A stretch of 47,040 bases of DNA, taken from positions 1-47,040 of the forward strand of contig CAAEUQ010000187.1 in NCBI GenBank assembly GCA_900759005.1, read 5' to 3'. A model generated the notes under the pieces. The model did no database searches, was not told the DNA's origin, and saw nothing but the letters and a program-made list of their open reading frames with translations. Below are positions 8,427-16,565 of this stretch, one piece after another; position 1 is the stretch's first letter, and the number at the start of each line of letters is the position of its first letter. The translations under genes and the position numbers were made by a program. Source of the stretch: Clostridia bacterium. GTDB lineage: Bacteria > Bacillota > Clostridia > Christensenellales > Aristaeellaceae.

Positions 8427-8455
8427 ATTATACGACAAACAGACGAAAAAAGCAA
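8427..8455 (-). promoter_or_regulatory. promoter of the NUDIX gene
   Basis: TTGCTT (8450-8455) and perfect TATAAT (8427-8432) on the minus strand, spacer 17 bp. Confidence 0.7.
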
Positions 8456-8532
8456 TCGTTTTTCGACGAAAATTGCTAAACGTCCATTTGCGTAAAAAAG
8501 AATGGAGTCCTGATTCAGAACTCCATTGTGAG

Positions 8533-8622
8533 CGGAGAAGGAGGGATTCGAACCCTCGAGACGTTTTTGACGCCTACGCGATTTCCAGTCGCGCGCCCTC
8601 GACCAAGCTAGGCGACTTCTCC
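8533..8622 (-). tRNA. tRNA-Ser (anticodon GGA)
   Basis: A 90-nt class II tRNA on the minus strand. The acceptor stem is GGAGAAG/CTTCTCC with discriminator G. The anticodon stem is CGCGA/TCGCG around the loop CTGGAAA, giving anticodon GGA (serine codons UCC/UCU). A long variable arm and a GGTTCGAATCC T-arm complete the serine-type structure. CCA is not encoded. Confidence 0.95.
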
Positions 8623-8675
8623 ACAGCGGTCTACATTCTATTAAATTATAGAACAATCGCTGTTCAACGAGAAAT

Positions 8676-8704
8676 ATTGTAGCACAAAATACTGCTGAAT
8701 GCAA
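8676..8704 (-). promoter_or_regulatory. promoter of tRNA-Ser
   Basis: TTGCAT (8699-8704) and TACAAT (8676-8681) on the minus strand, spacer 17 bp, ~55 bp upstream of the tRNA. A TATAAT-like sequence closer to the tRNA lacks a good -35. Confidence 0.55.
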
Positions 8705-8758
8705 TACCCTTTTGCGGAAATATTTTGTAAATTCGCTTTTTTTCGTTTTTCGCGTCGC

Positions 8759-8787
8759 TTGACAGTTTTCTTCAAATGCACTAAAAT
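8759..8787 (+). promoter_or_regulatory. promoter of the surface-protein operon
   Basis: Consensus TTGACA (8759-8764), 17-bp spacer, TAAAAT (8782-8787). Divergent from the tRNA promoter. Confidence 0.8.
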
Positions 8788-8826
8788 AGAATGTAGAAGA
8801 TTTTTGCATTCAAAGGAGTTATTTTC

Positions 8827-10422
8827 ATGCGGACGAAGCGGCTGTTTTCCCTCATCGCCCTCGCGCTGATCATCTGCGCGATCGGATGGGCGCGCGCAGA
8901 CGCGACGATTCTGCCGCAGCTGGACGTACGTGTGATAGCTTCGCCGGGCTTTGTAACCGAGCCGGGCGAAATCGAGCTTCAATTCACATTTGAAAACAGA
9001 GGCGATACGCCGCTGACCGGCGTAAGCCTTACAAGTCCGGACGGTGTTTCCACTGAAAACGTCGGCGACGTTGCCGCGGATTCCTACCTCACCCATTCGC
9101 TTACCCACAACGTGACTGACGCGGAGCTGTCCGCCGGCGTCGTTTCCTATTTAATAACCTGCAATTCGGGCGAAAAGAAATACAGTTTCGCGATTGAAGC
9201 GACGATCGGGCGCGCCGAGCCGAGCACGCCGGTTGAATTCCTGCGAAATGTTTCCTCACGCTTTGCGCCCGCGGACGGGCGGCTTACGGTAGTCTATCAG
9301 GTGATCAACCGAAGCTCGACGCCGGTAACGAATGCCAAGGTTGCGGACGCGCTTGATGGATTTCTCCAGGAAATCGACGTGATCAATCCCGGCGAATCCG
9401 TCAGTCTCATTCATAACGTGACCGTCAGCGACATGATGGTTTCCGCGCCGACGCTTTCCTACGACCGAAACGATGCGCACGCGTCCATTCGCTTGGACGA
9501 TCTGGCGCTGCGCGCAGCGCATCCTGCAATGCGAATGGATTTCTCCGCAACACCGCTCGAAAACGGCGGCGTTCAGGCGCTGCTAAAACTCACAAACGCA
9601 GGCGATGTGGATTTTCGATCGATCACGGTTTATGATGAGCTTTACGGCGGCGTGATTGCCGATGGGTTGCGGCTAACGTTGAGCGGCGCTTCGATCGAAC
9701 TGACGCATGAATACCCCGCTCGCTCGGGCGGCGTTTACCGCTGGCGCGTTACGTATGTCGACGCGGCGGGTGAAACGTTCAGCGTGCCCACCGACACGGT
9801 GCGCGTGAATCTGAACGCGGCAGTCGCGGACTCCATGACCGTTTCCGCCGAACCGAAATGGGAGAAGATCCGACGCGCGGGCATTGTACCGATTACTTTT
9901 ACAATTCAAAGCACGGGCTTTGCCGAAAACGTGCGCCTGTTTGAATCGACGCTCGGTGAAATCCGAACGCTCACCTGCGTGGACTCCGCAGAGGATACGG
10001 TTTGGGTACAGCCGGTTTCCATCGAGGAATCGCGAGAATACGAATTTGGAATCACCTATACGGACGCATCCGGCACGGAGCAGACCGTTTACGCAGCGCC
10101 GATTTCCATCAAAATCGGCACGGGCGGCGCGACGCCGGATTCGACCGATGGGCTGACGCACACGCCGTTTCCGGGCGCTTCGATGAAGGTGGAGCGTTCG
10201 AAATGGTTTGTCGGCGTGCTGATCGCGTCGGTTGTGGTGCTGATTGCGCTTTCAGTCACGCTGTCCGTGCTCTCCCGCCGCGCGCGGCGCGAACAAAAGC
10301 AGCGCGATGCGGCGCGCAGGCAGCGTTTGCATGACGAACTGGGCAAAACCGCGCCGTTTACGCCGCTGAAGCGTCTGGCGAATAAGGATCGGGGTAAAAA
10401 CGATGTTTCAGGGATACAGTGA
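8827..10422 (+). CDS. membrane-anchored extracellular protein with beta-sandwich repeats
   Basis: A 531-residue exported protein of unknown function. It begins with a Sec signal peptide (hydrophobic residues ~7-22, ARA cleavage region) and has about four ~100-residue extracellular segments with the NRGDTPLTGV / NRSSTPVTNA / NAGDVDFRSI type of start, reminiscent of CARDB/DUF11 beta-sandwiches. A single transmembrane helix (WFVGVLIASVVVLIALSV, near residue 460) precedes a basic cytoplasmic tail. AAAGGAG lies 8 bases before the ATG. It overlaps the DUF2461 gene by 20 bp. It could be a cell-wall or adhesion component; nothing in the sequence names a ligand. Confidence 0.75.
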   Translation: MRTKRLFSLIALALIICAIGWARADATILPQLDVRVIASPGFVTEPGEIELQFTFENRGDTPLTGVSLTSPDGVSTENVGDVAADSYLTHSLTHNVTDAELSAGVVSYLITCNSGEKKYSFAIEATIGRAEPSTPVEFLRNVSSRFAPADGRLTVVYQVINRSSTPVTNAKVADALDGFLQEIDVINPGESVSLIHNVTVSDMMVSAPTLSYDRNDAHASIRLDDLALRAAHPAMRMDFSATPLENGGVQALLKLTNAGDVDFRSITVYDELYGGVIADGLRLTLSGASIELTHEYPARSGGVYRWRVTYVDAAGETFSVPTDTVRVNLNAAVADSMTVSAEPKWEKIRRAGIVPITFTIQSTGFAENVRLFESTLGEIRTLTCVDSAEDTVWVQPVSIEESREYEFGITYTDASGTEQTVYAAPISIKIGTGGATPDSTDGLTHTPFPGASMKVERSKWFVGVLIASVVVLIALSVTLSVLSRRARREQKQRDAARRQRLHDELGKTAPFTPLKRLANKDRGKNDVSGIQ

Positions 10423-11074
10423 CGAGACGTTTGAATTCTTCATGGCAATCGGATTCAACAACAACGTCGATTTCTTTCATTCCAACCACGACTGGTATCT
10501 GCGCGGCGTGCGCGAGCCGAGCTTGCGTCTTGCCGAGGCGCTTTCGCCGGTGATCGAAGAGATTGACGATTCACTCGAACGCCGCCCAAACCGCGTGGTT
10601 TCGCGAATCAACCGCGACATTCGCTTTTCAAAGGATAAATCGCCCTATCGCGATTACATTTGGCTTTCTTTCCATCGTCCGCGCGGCGACGAAAGCGCAG
10701 CGGAATTGTTTTATGATATGTCCATCAGCGGTGCGCGCGTCGGCATGGGCTTTTACAGCGACAGACGCGGCTATATGAACGCGCTGCGGCGGCTGATTTT
10801 GACGGAGTCGAAACGGATTGCCGGTCTGTTTGAATCGCTCGCCAGCGAATTCAATCTCCACGTAAACGCCTACAAGCGCATGGCGATTCCGGACAGCGTT
10901 CCCGAATCGCTGAAATGCGTTTATCCGGCGAAGAACTTCTATTTTGAAAAGCCGATCAGCGATTTTTCGCTGATCAAATCGCCTGCGCTTGCGGACGAGC
11001 TGGCGGAATCATTTCGCCTTCTCGCGCCGCTGTATCAGACGCTGGCGAAGCTGGTTCCGATCGAGGATATCTGA
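10403..11074 (+). CDS. DUF2461 family protein
   Basis: A 223-residue soluble protein matching the DUF2461 family, whose biochemical role is unknown. Recognisable features are the N-terminal ETFEFFMAIGFNNN segment, the central RDIRFSKDKSPYRDY motif, and GMGFYSDRRGYM. It lies between the surface protein (20-bp overlap) and the phosphohexomutase (48 bp to its start), probably in one transcript. Confidence 0.85.
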   Translation: MFQGYSDETFEFFMAIGFNNNVDFFHSNHDWYLRGVREPSLRLAEALSPVIEEIDDSLERRPNRVVSRINRDIRFSKDKSPYRDYIWLSFHRPRGDESAAELFYDMSISGARVGMGFYSDRRGYMNALRRLILTESKRIAGLFESLASEFNLHVNAYKRMAIPDSVPESLKCVYPAKNFYFEKPISDFSLIKSPALADELAESFRLLAPLYQTLAKLVPIEDI

Positions 11075-11121
11075 TCATTCGGCGCTGGAATTCCATGCGC
11101 TCAAAACGGAAAGGGGTTTCT

Positions 11122-12636
11122 ATGAGTTCCGACAGTAACAGTACCCAAAGCTGGCAGAAACTGGCAAGCGGCGCGGAAGTCCGTGCGGACGAGTCGCTGC
11201 TGACCGACGCGTTTGCGGCTCAGATCGGCTATGCGTTTGCGCAATGGCTCGCGGAAAAGCGCTCAACCACGTCCGACCGGCTGACGATCTCCGTCGGCCG
11301 CGATTCGCGCGCATCTGGTCCGAGGCTGAAAGCCGCGATCATTCGAGGGCTGACCTCCGCGGATTGCGATGTATTTGATTGCGATCTCTGCACCACACCC
11401 GTGCTGTTCATGACGACGGTTTCGGAAGAAACGAGCGCGCACGGCGCAATCATGATCACGGCAAGTCACTTTTCCAGTGAAAAGAACGGCTTCAAATTCA
11501 TCTTACGCGATGGACACGTGGATGCAAACGACGTGCGCGAAATCATTGATCTCGCATCGCGCGCGCCGGTGCCCGATCGTCTGGTAAAACGCATCGATTT
11601 TCTGAGCGTATACATGGAGCATTTGAAGCAGATGGTGCGCAAACGTCTGGATGATGACGCTCTGAAGCCGCTTTTGGGACTGCACGTAGTGGTAGATGCG
11701 AGCAGCGGTTCCGGCGGATTTTACGCGGATTTTCTGGAGGATATGGGCGCGTATGTGGACGGAAGCCTGAATCTCTCGCCCGATGGCAGATTCCCGAGCC
11801 ACAGCCCGAATCCCGAAAGCCCGTCCGCACTGGAAGCGATTGCGAAGGCGGTCGTTGAAAACGAAGCCGATCTCGGCGTGATCTTCGATCCGGATTGCGA
11901 CCGTGCGGCGATCGTCGATCAGAACGGGCGCGTAATCAACCGCAATCGCCTGATCGCGCTGGTTGCGGCAATTTTGCTGGAGGAACATCCGGGCGCGACG
12001 TTTGTAACCGACAGCGTAACCAGTTCGGGGCTTTCGCAGTTCATCACCGAATGGGGCGGCACGCATTATCGCTATAAGCGCGGCTATCGCAATGTCATCG
12101 ACGAAGCGATTCGCTTAAACGACGAGGGCATCGATTGCCCGCTCGCAATAGAAACCAGCGGGCACGCGGCGTTCCGCGAGAATTATTTCATCGACGACGG
12201 AATGTATCTGGTCACGCGTCTGATCTGCGAAGCGTTGAATCGCAAACGCGAAGGACAGACGCTGTCTTCGCTGATCGATGAGCTCAGCGAGCCGATTGAA
12301 TCTGTTGAAATCCGTATGGCGATCAATTATGACGACGCGCGCACTGCGAGTCAGGACATCATTGAGCGCGTGCTTTCGCATACGCTGGACAATCCCGAAT
12401 GGACATTGGCAAATGATAACCGCGAGGGCGTGCGCATCACGTTCAATCTGGACGGCGGCGTAGCAAACGCGTGGTTCCAGTTGCGCCTTTCGCTGCACGA
12501 CCCTGTGATGCCGCTGAACGCGGAAAGCGACGTGCCCGGCGGCGTGAAGCGTATGCTCGGTCAGCTTTATGAATTGCTTAAGGGCTGCGAAGAACTCGAT
12601 CTCGAACCGCTGCGCAAGGCAGTTGAGGAAGCCTAA
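11122..12636 (+). CDS. phosphoglucomutase/phosphomannomutase family protein
   Basis: Interconverts hexose 1- and 6-phosphates for cell-envelope sugar synthesis; glucose or mannose specificity cannot be told apart here. The 504-residue alpha-D-phosphohexomutase shows the phosphoserine loop (ITASHFSSEKNG), the metal loop DPDCDRAA, the sugar-specificity loop ETSGHAAF, and a phosphate-binding DNREGVRITF near the C-terminus. I chose ATG 11122 because GGAAAGGGG is ~6 bases upstream; an upstream ATG at 11095 has no ribosome site. The active-site loop has SHF where SHN is usual, a minor divergence. A strong terminator follows. Confidence 0.9.
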   Translation: MSSDSNSTQSWQKLASGAEVRADESLLTDAFAAQIGYAFAQWLAEKRSTTSDRLTISVGRDSRASGPRLKAAIIRGLTSADCDVFDCDLCTTPVLFMTTVSEETSAHGAIMITASHFSSEKNGFKFILRDGHVDANDVREIIDLASRAPVPDRLVKRIDFLSVYMEHLKQMVRKRLDDDALKPLLGLHVVVDASSGSGGFYADFLEDMGAYVDGSLNLSPDGRFPSHSPNPESPSALEAIAKAVVENEADLGVIFDPDCDRAAIVDQNGRVINRNRLIALVAAILLEEHPGATFVTDSVTSSGLSQFITEWGGTHYRYKRGYRNVIDEAIRLNDEGIDCPLAIETSGHAAFRENYFIDDGMYLVTRLICEALNRKREGQTLSSLIDELSEPIESVEIRMAINYDDARTASQDIIERVLSHTLDNPEWTLANDNREGVRITFNLDGGVANAWFQLRLSLHDPVMPLNAESDVPGGVKRMLGQLYELLKGCEELDLEPLRKAVEEA

Positions 12637-12640
12637 ATTG

Positions 12641-12673
12641 AACTCCGCTTCGTGAATGAAGCGGAGTTTTTTT
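12641..12673. terminator. terminator between the phosphohexomutase and the aldolase gene
   Basis: Perfect 11-bp stem (AACTCCGCTTC at 12641-12651, GAAGCGGAGTT at 12658-12668) with a T run to 12673. It sits between convergent genes and probably serves mainly the plus strand. Confidence 0.85.
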
Positions 12674-13286
12674 ATCGCGCACGGATTTCGTTTTCGGCTT
12701 CCGCGCCGATTTCATAGGTTTTGCCGTGCGTAAGCGCAACGGAGTAGGCTTTCGCCGCATCCTCAATATACACGGCGCGGGTATACGCGCGATCGAGCGT
12801 ATCGCCCACGGCAAGTGCACCGTGATTCGCCATCAGGCAGCCATTGCGCTCCTTCAGGACAGGCACGCAGTTTTCGCCGACCTCGGGCGTTCCCGGAATC
12901 GCGCCCTCGGCGACGGGAATATCGCCGCCCAGGAAAAACACCATTTCATACAGCACCGCGGGAATGCGCATATGATTGATCGCAAATGCGGTGGCATACG
13001 GCGAATGGGTATGCACAATTGCGTTCACGCGTTTATCCGCGCGATAAATCGCTGCGTGCATTCGCCATTCGGACGATGGGCTGTGTTTGCCCTCGAGGAT
13101 GTTGCCATCCAGATCAATCGCCATAATGTCCTCGGGCGTCATTTTCTCATAGGGAAACGAGCCGGGCGTAATATAGATTTTCCCGCTTTCGCGATCGAAT
13201 ACGGAGAGATTGCCGCTCGTCGCCGCGAACATCTTTTCGCGATACGCGCGCTGCGCGGTTTGAACCAGCTGGCTTTGAATGCTCAT
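12672..13286 (-). CDS. class II (FucA-like) aldolase, probable 5-deoxyribulose-1-P or methylthioribulose-1-P aldolase
   Basis: Zinc aldolase predicted to split a 1-phospho-ketose into DHAP and an aldehyde. Counting from the chosen ATG (13286), the catalytic and zinc residues fall at E73, H92, H94 and H155, the same numbers as in E. coli L-fuculose-1-phosphate aldolase (SSEWRMH, VHTHSPYATA, ANHGALAVG). This start has GAGGAGG 6 bases upstream; a longer frame reads through that site. As the last gene of a phosphorylase-deaminase-isomerase-aldolase operon, its likely substrate is 5-deoxyribulose 1-phosphate (giving lactaldehyde) or 5-methylthioribulose 1-phosphate (giving methylthioacetaldehyde), not fuculose. 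An MtnB-type dehydratase is related but the isomerase-aldolase reading fits better. Confidence 0.85.
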   Translation of the reverse strand: MSIQSQLVQTAQRAYREKMFAATSGNLSVFDRESGKIYITPGSFPYEKMTPEDIMAIDLDGNILEGKHSPSSEWRMHAAIYRADKRVNAIVHTHSPYATAFAINHMRIPAVLYEMVFFLGGDIPVAEGAIPGTPEVGENCVPVLKERNGCLMANHGALAVGDTLDRAYTRAVYIEDAAKAYSVALTHGKTYEIGAEAENEIRAR

Positions 13287-13297
13287 ACGCGTCCTCC

Positions 13298-14371
13298 TCA
13301 AATGCAGAGATCCTTATCCGTATATTCGCCGGAATTTCCGGAGGCGAAATAGCGCTTCAGATCGTAAGGCGAATAGATTCCCTGATCGGTCACTACGCCG
13401 GAAACCAGATGCGGCGGCGTAATGTCAAACGCGGGATAATAGCCCTTTACGCCCTCGGCAGCCGTGCGAACCCCCATCGCCTGAAGCGTGAATTCCGGAT
13501 CGCGAAACTCGATTTCGACCGAATCGATCGTATCGTGTCCCTTATCCGGCGCACCGGTGACAAAATACGGAACGCCCATATACTTCGCGACCAGCGCAAT
13601 CTGGAACGTGCCGACTTTATTGACGACGTGACCATCCATACAAATCGCATCCGCCGCGGAGGTGAATACGTCGATTTGCTCGTTCTGCATCACGAACGCG
13701 GGCATATTATCGGTGATCACCGTTACATCGAAGCCCATATCGCGCGCGACCGTGGCGGTCAAACGCGCGCCCTGAAAATACGGACGCGTTTCCGGACAGA
13801 ACAGATGAAGCCGCTTTTTGCGCTCGCGTGCGGCCTTCAGCATTTGCCCGACGATCGTTTCTCCGAAACACTGCGTCATCACGCCGCCGTCATTCGGAAA
13901 CATATCCACGAGGTATTCCGCCATTTTGCGAATCTTGTCATACCGCAGGTTGTTTGCCGCAATCGCGTGCTGAACAATTGCATCCGACGCGTTCTCCCCC
14001 GCTTCCATCGCACGCTTTGCCGCATTCAGACAGCCGCCGGTCACGAGCTCCATTCGCGAAGCCGTGGTCGGGCGCGCGTGTGATAGCGTATACGCAGCGT
14101 TCTCCAGATATTCGAGCTGCGCGTTTTGGGAAAGCGTTTTGCACTCGTGTGCCGCCAGTGCCATGCCCATTGCCGCCGCAGTATACGGCCCCGCGCTCTG
14201 CGTGACCATATCGGCAATCGCCTGCGCGACCTCGCCGTGGGTTTTGCATCTTACAAATTCGGTCTTCGTCGGATACACGCGGCGATCGAGGATTCGGACT
14301 TCGCCGGAATCATACCACGCGATGTTTTCGTATTGGAGCATAAATGCAAGCCCCTGATCCGCTCTTTCCAT
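13298..14371 (-). CDS. MtnA-like aldose-1-phosphate isomerase (eIF-2B alpha-like fold)
   Basis: Predicted to isomerise 5-deoxyribose 1-phosphate or methylthioribose 1-phosphate to the ketose. The 357-residue protein has the family landmarks ARPTTASRM (~residue 100), the catalytic cysteine C168 (VMTQCFGE), ETRPYFQGARLTA (~194), DNMPAFVM (~221), and the catalytic aspartate D241 in AADAI followed by NKVGTFQIAL. The cysteine context differs from the THCNAG common in MtnA, so it is a divergent branch. GGGAGG lies 8 bases upstream of the ATG. It follows the deaminase gene by 3 bp. Ribose-1,5-bisphosphate isomerase is an alternative, but the neighbours argue against it. Confidence 0.82.
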   Translation of the reverse strand: MERADQGLAFMLQYENIAWYDSGEVRILDRRVYPTKTEFVRCKTHGEVAQAIADMVTQSAGPYTAAAMGMALAAHECKTLSQNAQLEYLENAAYTLSHARPTTASRMELVTGGCLNAAKRAMEAGENASDAIVQHAIAANNLRYDKIRKMAEYLVDMFPNDGGVMTQCFGETIVGQMLKAARERKKRLHLFCPETRPYFQGARLTATVARDMGFDVTVITDNMPAFVMQNEQIDVFTSAADAICMDGHVVNKVGTFQIALVAKYMGVPYFVTGAPDKGHDTIDSVEIEFRDPEFTLQAMGVRTAAEGVKGYYPAFDITPPHLVSGVVTDQGIYSPYDLKRYFASGNSGEYTDKDLCI

Positions 14372-14374
14372 CGA

Positions 14375-15685
14375 TTATTCCTCCCCGTGCAGACGGCGAA
14401 TCGCCGCACGCGCGTTCTGAATGACCTTTTCAGGATTCAGCGTCGTAAATTTGCCGTCCTCATAAAGAATCTTGCCATCGACCATCGTCATCGACACGTC
14501 CGAGCCCTGTGCAGCGTAAACCAGCGTGGTCATCGGTTCGAACGCCGGATACAGGTGCGCCTTTCCGCGGAAATCGATTGCGACAATATCCGCCTTTTTG
14601 CCGGCCTCGAGCGCGCCGGTATCGTTTCTTCCCTGAAGCCGCGCGCCGTTCACCGTCGCCATTTTGAGCACTTCTTCCGGTTGCATCAGCAGCGGATTCT
14701 GGTGATAACCGTTGTGGAGAATCGACGCGAGGTGCATTTCCTCGAACATATTCAGATTATTGTTGCTCGCCGCACCGTCGGTGCCGAGAGCGACGTTGAT
14801 TCCCCTTTCCATCAGCTTCGGGATGGGTGCAAAGCCGCTTCCGAGTTTCATATTGCTGGTCGGGTTGTGCACTGCCGAAACGCCGTGTTTTTTCAAAATT
14901 TCGATATCGCCGTCCGTAACCCAGACGCAGTGCGCCGCGCCCGTCGGCACATCGAAAACGCCCATGCGCTCAAACCATTCCGCAGGGGTGCAGCCGTGGC
15001 GTTTAATGCATTCGCGCTGCTCCTTTTCAGTTTCGGAAAGGTGAATGTGCATTCGAACATCAGGAACGGTTTTTACATAATCGGCATAGTATTTCGCCAC
15101 CGCGTCGGTGCAGGTATACTCCGCATGAACGCCGAAATCAACGCGGACTCTGCCGGACTGGGCATTATGGAAATCGCGGTGGAGCTGAATCGAGCGGGCA
15201 ATACTGTCGCTGCGCGCGGGATCCTCCGAGGCGTCGAAGCTCTGAACCGCAGTGCAAAGGCTGACCTTCATGCCGATCGTCTCGTTGGATTTTACCAGCG
15301 TCGCGGGAATCATGTACATATCGGAAAAGGAGGTTGTCCCCGTCGCGATCATTTCCATCATCGCAAGCTCGTTTCCGGCGATCATATCCTCCGCGGTCAT
15401 GCGGTCCTCAATCGGGAACACGTGATCAAACAGCCACTCCTGTAGCGGCAAATCGCTGCCCACGCCGCGCAGCAGCGTCATCGCCGCATGGCAATGGCAG
15501 TTGATCAAGCCGGGGATCAGGAGTCTGCCGGAATAATCGCGCACGGAATCATATTTCGCGTTCGGTTTCTCCGCGCCGACGTAATCGATCGTATCGCCGT
15601 CGATTCCCAGATAGCCGTTTCGAATCGGAAAAAAGCTTCCGTCCTTCCATGCGAGAATATCGCAGCTTGCAAACAATACACTCAT
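14375..15685 (-). CDS. 5'-deoxyadenosine / 5'-methylthioadenosine / SAH deaminase (amidohydrolase)
   Basis: Metal-dependent deaminase of the MtaD/DadD group, converting the adenine nucleoside to its inosine form. The 436-residue protein carries the metal ligands H64 and H66 (NCHCHAAM), H215 with E218 (HIHLSETE), H252 (AAHC) and D303 (GTDGAASNNNLNMF, a signature of this group). The ATG overlaps the phosphorylase stop (ATGA), so the two are coupled. SAH, MTA and 5'-deoxyadenosine are known substrates within the family; the operon suggests the last two. 5'-Deoxyadenosine is produced by radical-SAM enzymes, MTA by polyamine and related synthesis. Confidence 0.88.
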   Translation of the reverse strand: MSVLFASCDILAWKDGSFFPIRNGYLGIDGDTIDYVGAEKPNAKYDSVRDYSGRLLIPGLINCHCHAAMTLLRGVGSDLPLQEWLFDHVFPIEDRMTAEDMIAGNELAMMEMIATGTTSFSDMYMIPATLVKSNETIGMKVSLCTAVQSFDASEDPARSDSIARSIQLHRDFHNAQSGRVRVDFGVHAEYTCTDAVAKYYADYVKTVPDVRMHIHLSETEKEQRECIKRHGCTPAEWFERMGVFDVPTGAAHCVWVTDGDIEILKKHGVSAVHNPTSNMKLGSGFAPIPKLMERGINVALGTDGAASNNNLNMFEEMHLASILHNGYHQNPLLMQPEEVLKMATVNGARLQGRNDTGALEAGKKADIVAIDFRGKAHLYPAFEPMTTLVYAAQGSDVSMTMVDGKILYEDGKFTTLNPEKVIQNARAAIRRLHGEE

Positions 15686-16515
15686 ATCGTTTCTCCGATC
15701 TTCTGAATGATTTGGGTCAGGTACGCGCTGAATTCATGCGCAATCTTTTCACCCGTCCGATCAACCTCTTCGGTCGAAAGCGGCGCGTCCAGCACGCCCG
15801 CTGCCATGTTGGTCATAACGCTCAGCGCCAACAGCGGCATTTTGCAATGCGCAGCGGTCAGCGCCTCGGTCACGGTGGACATTCCCGCCGCATCGCCGCC
15901 GAGAATCCGCGCGGCGCGAATCTCCGCGGGCGTTTCAAACTGCGGACCGGTAAAATAGAAATAGACGCCCTCGTGAACATTGAGATTGGAATGTTTTGCG
16001 CATTTGCGCGCAATTTCGCGCAGCTCGGGCGTATACATTTGTGTGGTATCGAAAAAGCGATCGCCGAATTCGGAAATGTTTGCGCCGCGGAGCGGGCTCG
16101 CACCGGTCATTTTGATATGATCGGACACGATCATCACGTCGCCCGGGCGGTACGCAGTATTGATCGCGCCGGCAGCGTTGGTCAGAATCGTTGCCTTTAC
16201 GCCCAGGAGCTTGAACAGGCGAACCGGAATCGTGAGCTGCTCGAAATCGTAGCCCTCATAATAATGAAAGCGGCCGGACATACAGACCACGCGTCTGCCC
16301 GCGACGGTTCCAAAAATCAGCTTGCCCGCATGGGACGGCGCGGTTGAAATCAGAAAATTCGGGATTTCCGCATAATCGATCGATACGGGATTCTGAATGG
16401 AATCCGCAAACGGCCCGAGACACGAGCCGAGCACAATCGCAATCTCCGGCTGAAACGGCGCGCGGCCGCGCACATATTCTGCGCTCTTTTCAAAAAAAGC
16501 AAAATCAAAGGTCAT
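15682..16515 (-). CDS. purine nucleoside phosphorylase (trimeric PNP family), probable 5'-deoxyinosine/methylthioinosine phosphorylase
   Basis: Cleaves a purine nucleoside with phosphate to give a sugar 1-phosphate. The 277 residues are typical in length. Landmarks are LGSCLG (30-34), GRFHYYEGY (81-89), LTNAAGA (111-117), FTGPQFET (188-195), GMSTVTE and SVMTNMAAG. E194 and N236 match the Glu/Asn pair that makes family members prefer 6-oxopurines, which fits a deaminated (inosine-type) substrate delivered by the next gene. AGGAGGG precedes the ATG. It is first in a four-gene operon with a strong promoter at 16537-16565. Confidence 0.88.
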   Translation of the reverse strand: MTFDFAFFEKSAEYVRGRAPFQPEIAIVLGSCLGPFADSIQNPVSIDYAEIPNFLISTAPSHAGKLIFGTVAGRRVVCMSGRFHYYEGYDFEQLTIPVRLFKLLGVKATILTNAAGAINTAYRPGDVMIVSDHIKMTGASPLRGANISEFGDRFFDTTQMYTPELREIARKCAKHSNLNVHEGVYFYFTGPQFETPAEIRAARILGGDAAGMSTVTEALTAAHCKMPLLALSVMTNMAAGVLDAPLSTEEVDRTGEKIAHEFSAYLTQIIQKIGETI

Positions 16516-16536
16516 AGAATTCCCTCCTATGACCTT

Positions 16537-16565
16537 ATTGTATCATCGATTGGTTTTCCCGTCAA
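16537..16565 (-). promoter_or_regulatory. promoter of the phosphorylase-deaminase-isomerase-aldolase operon
   Basis: TTGACG (16560-16565) and TACAAT (16537-16542), spacer 17 bp, minus strand. The -35 directly abuts the stop codon of the dipeptidase gene, with no terminator between, so readthrough from the T-box operon is also possible. Confidence 0.75.

Noticed and set aside
8004..8438. A 144-codon minus-strand frame overlapping the Nudix gene
   Set aside because: The complete Nudix box is in the other frame (7943-8392); this one is arginine-rich shadow sequence and crosses the promoter.
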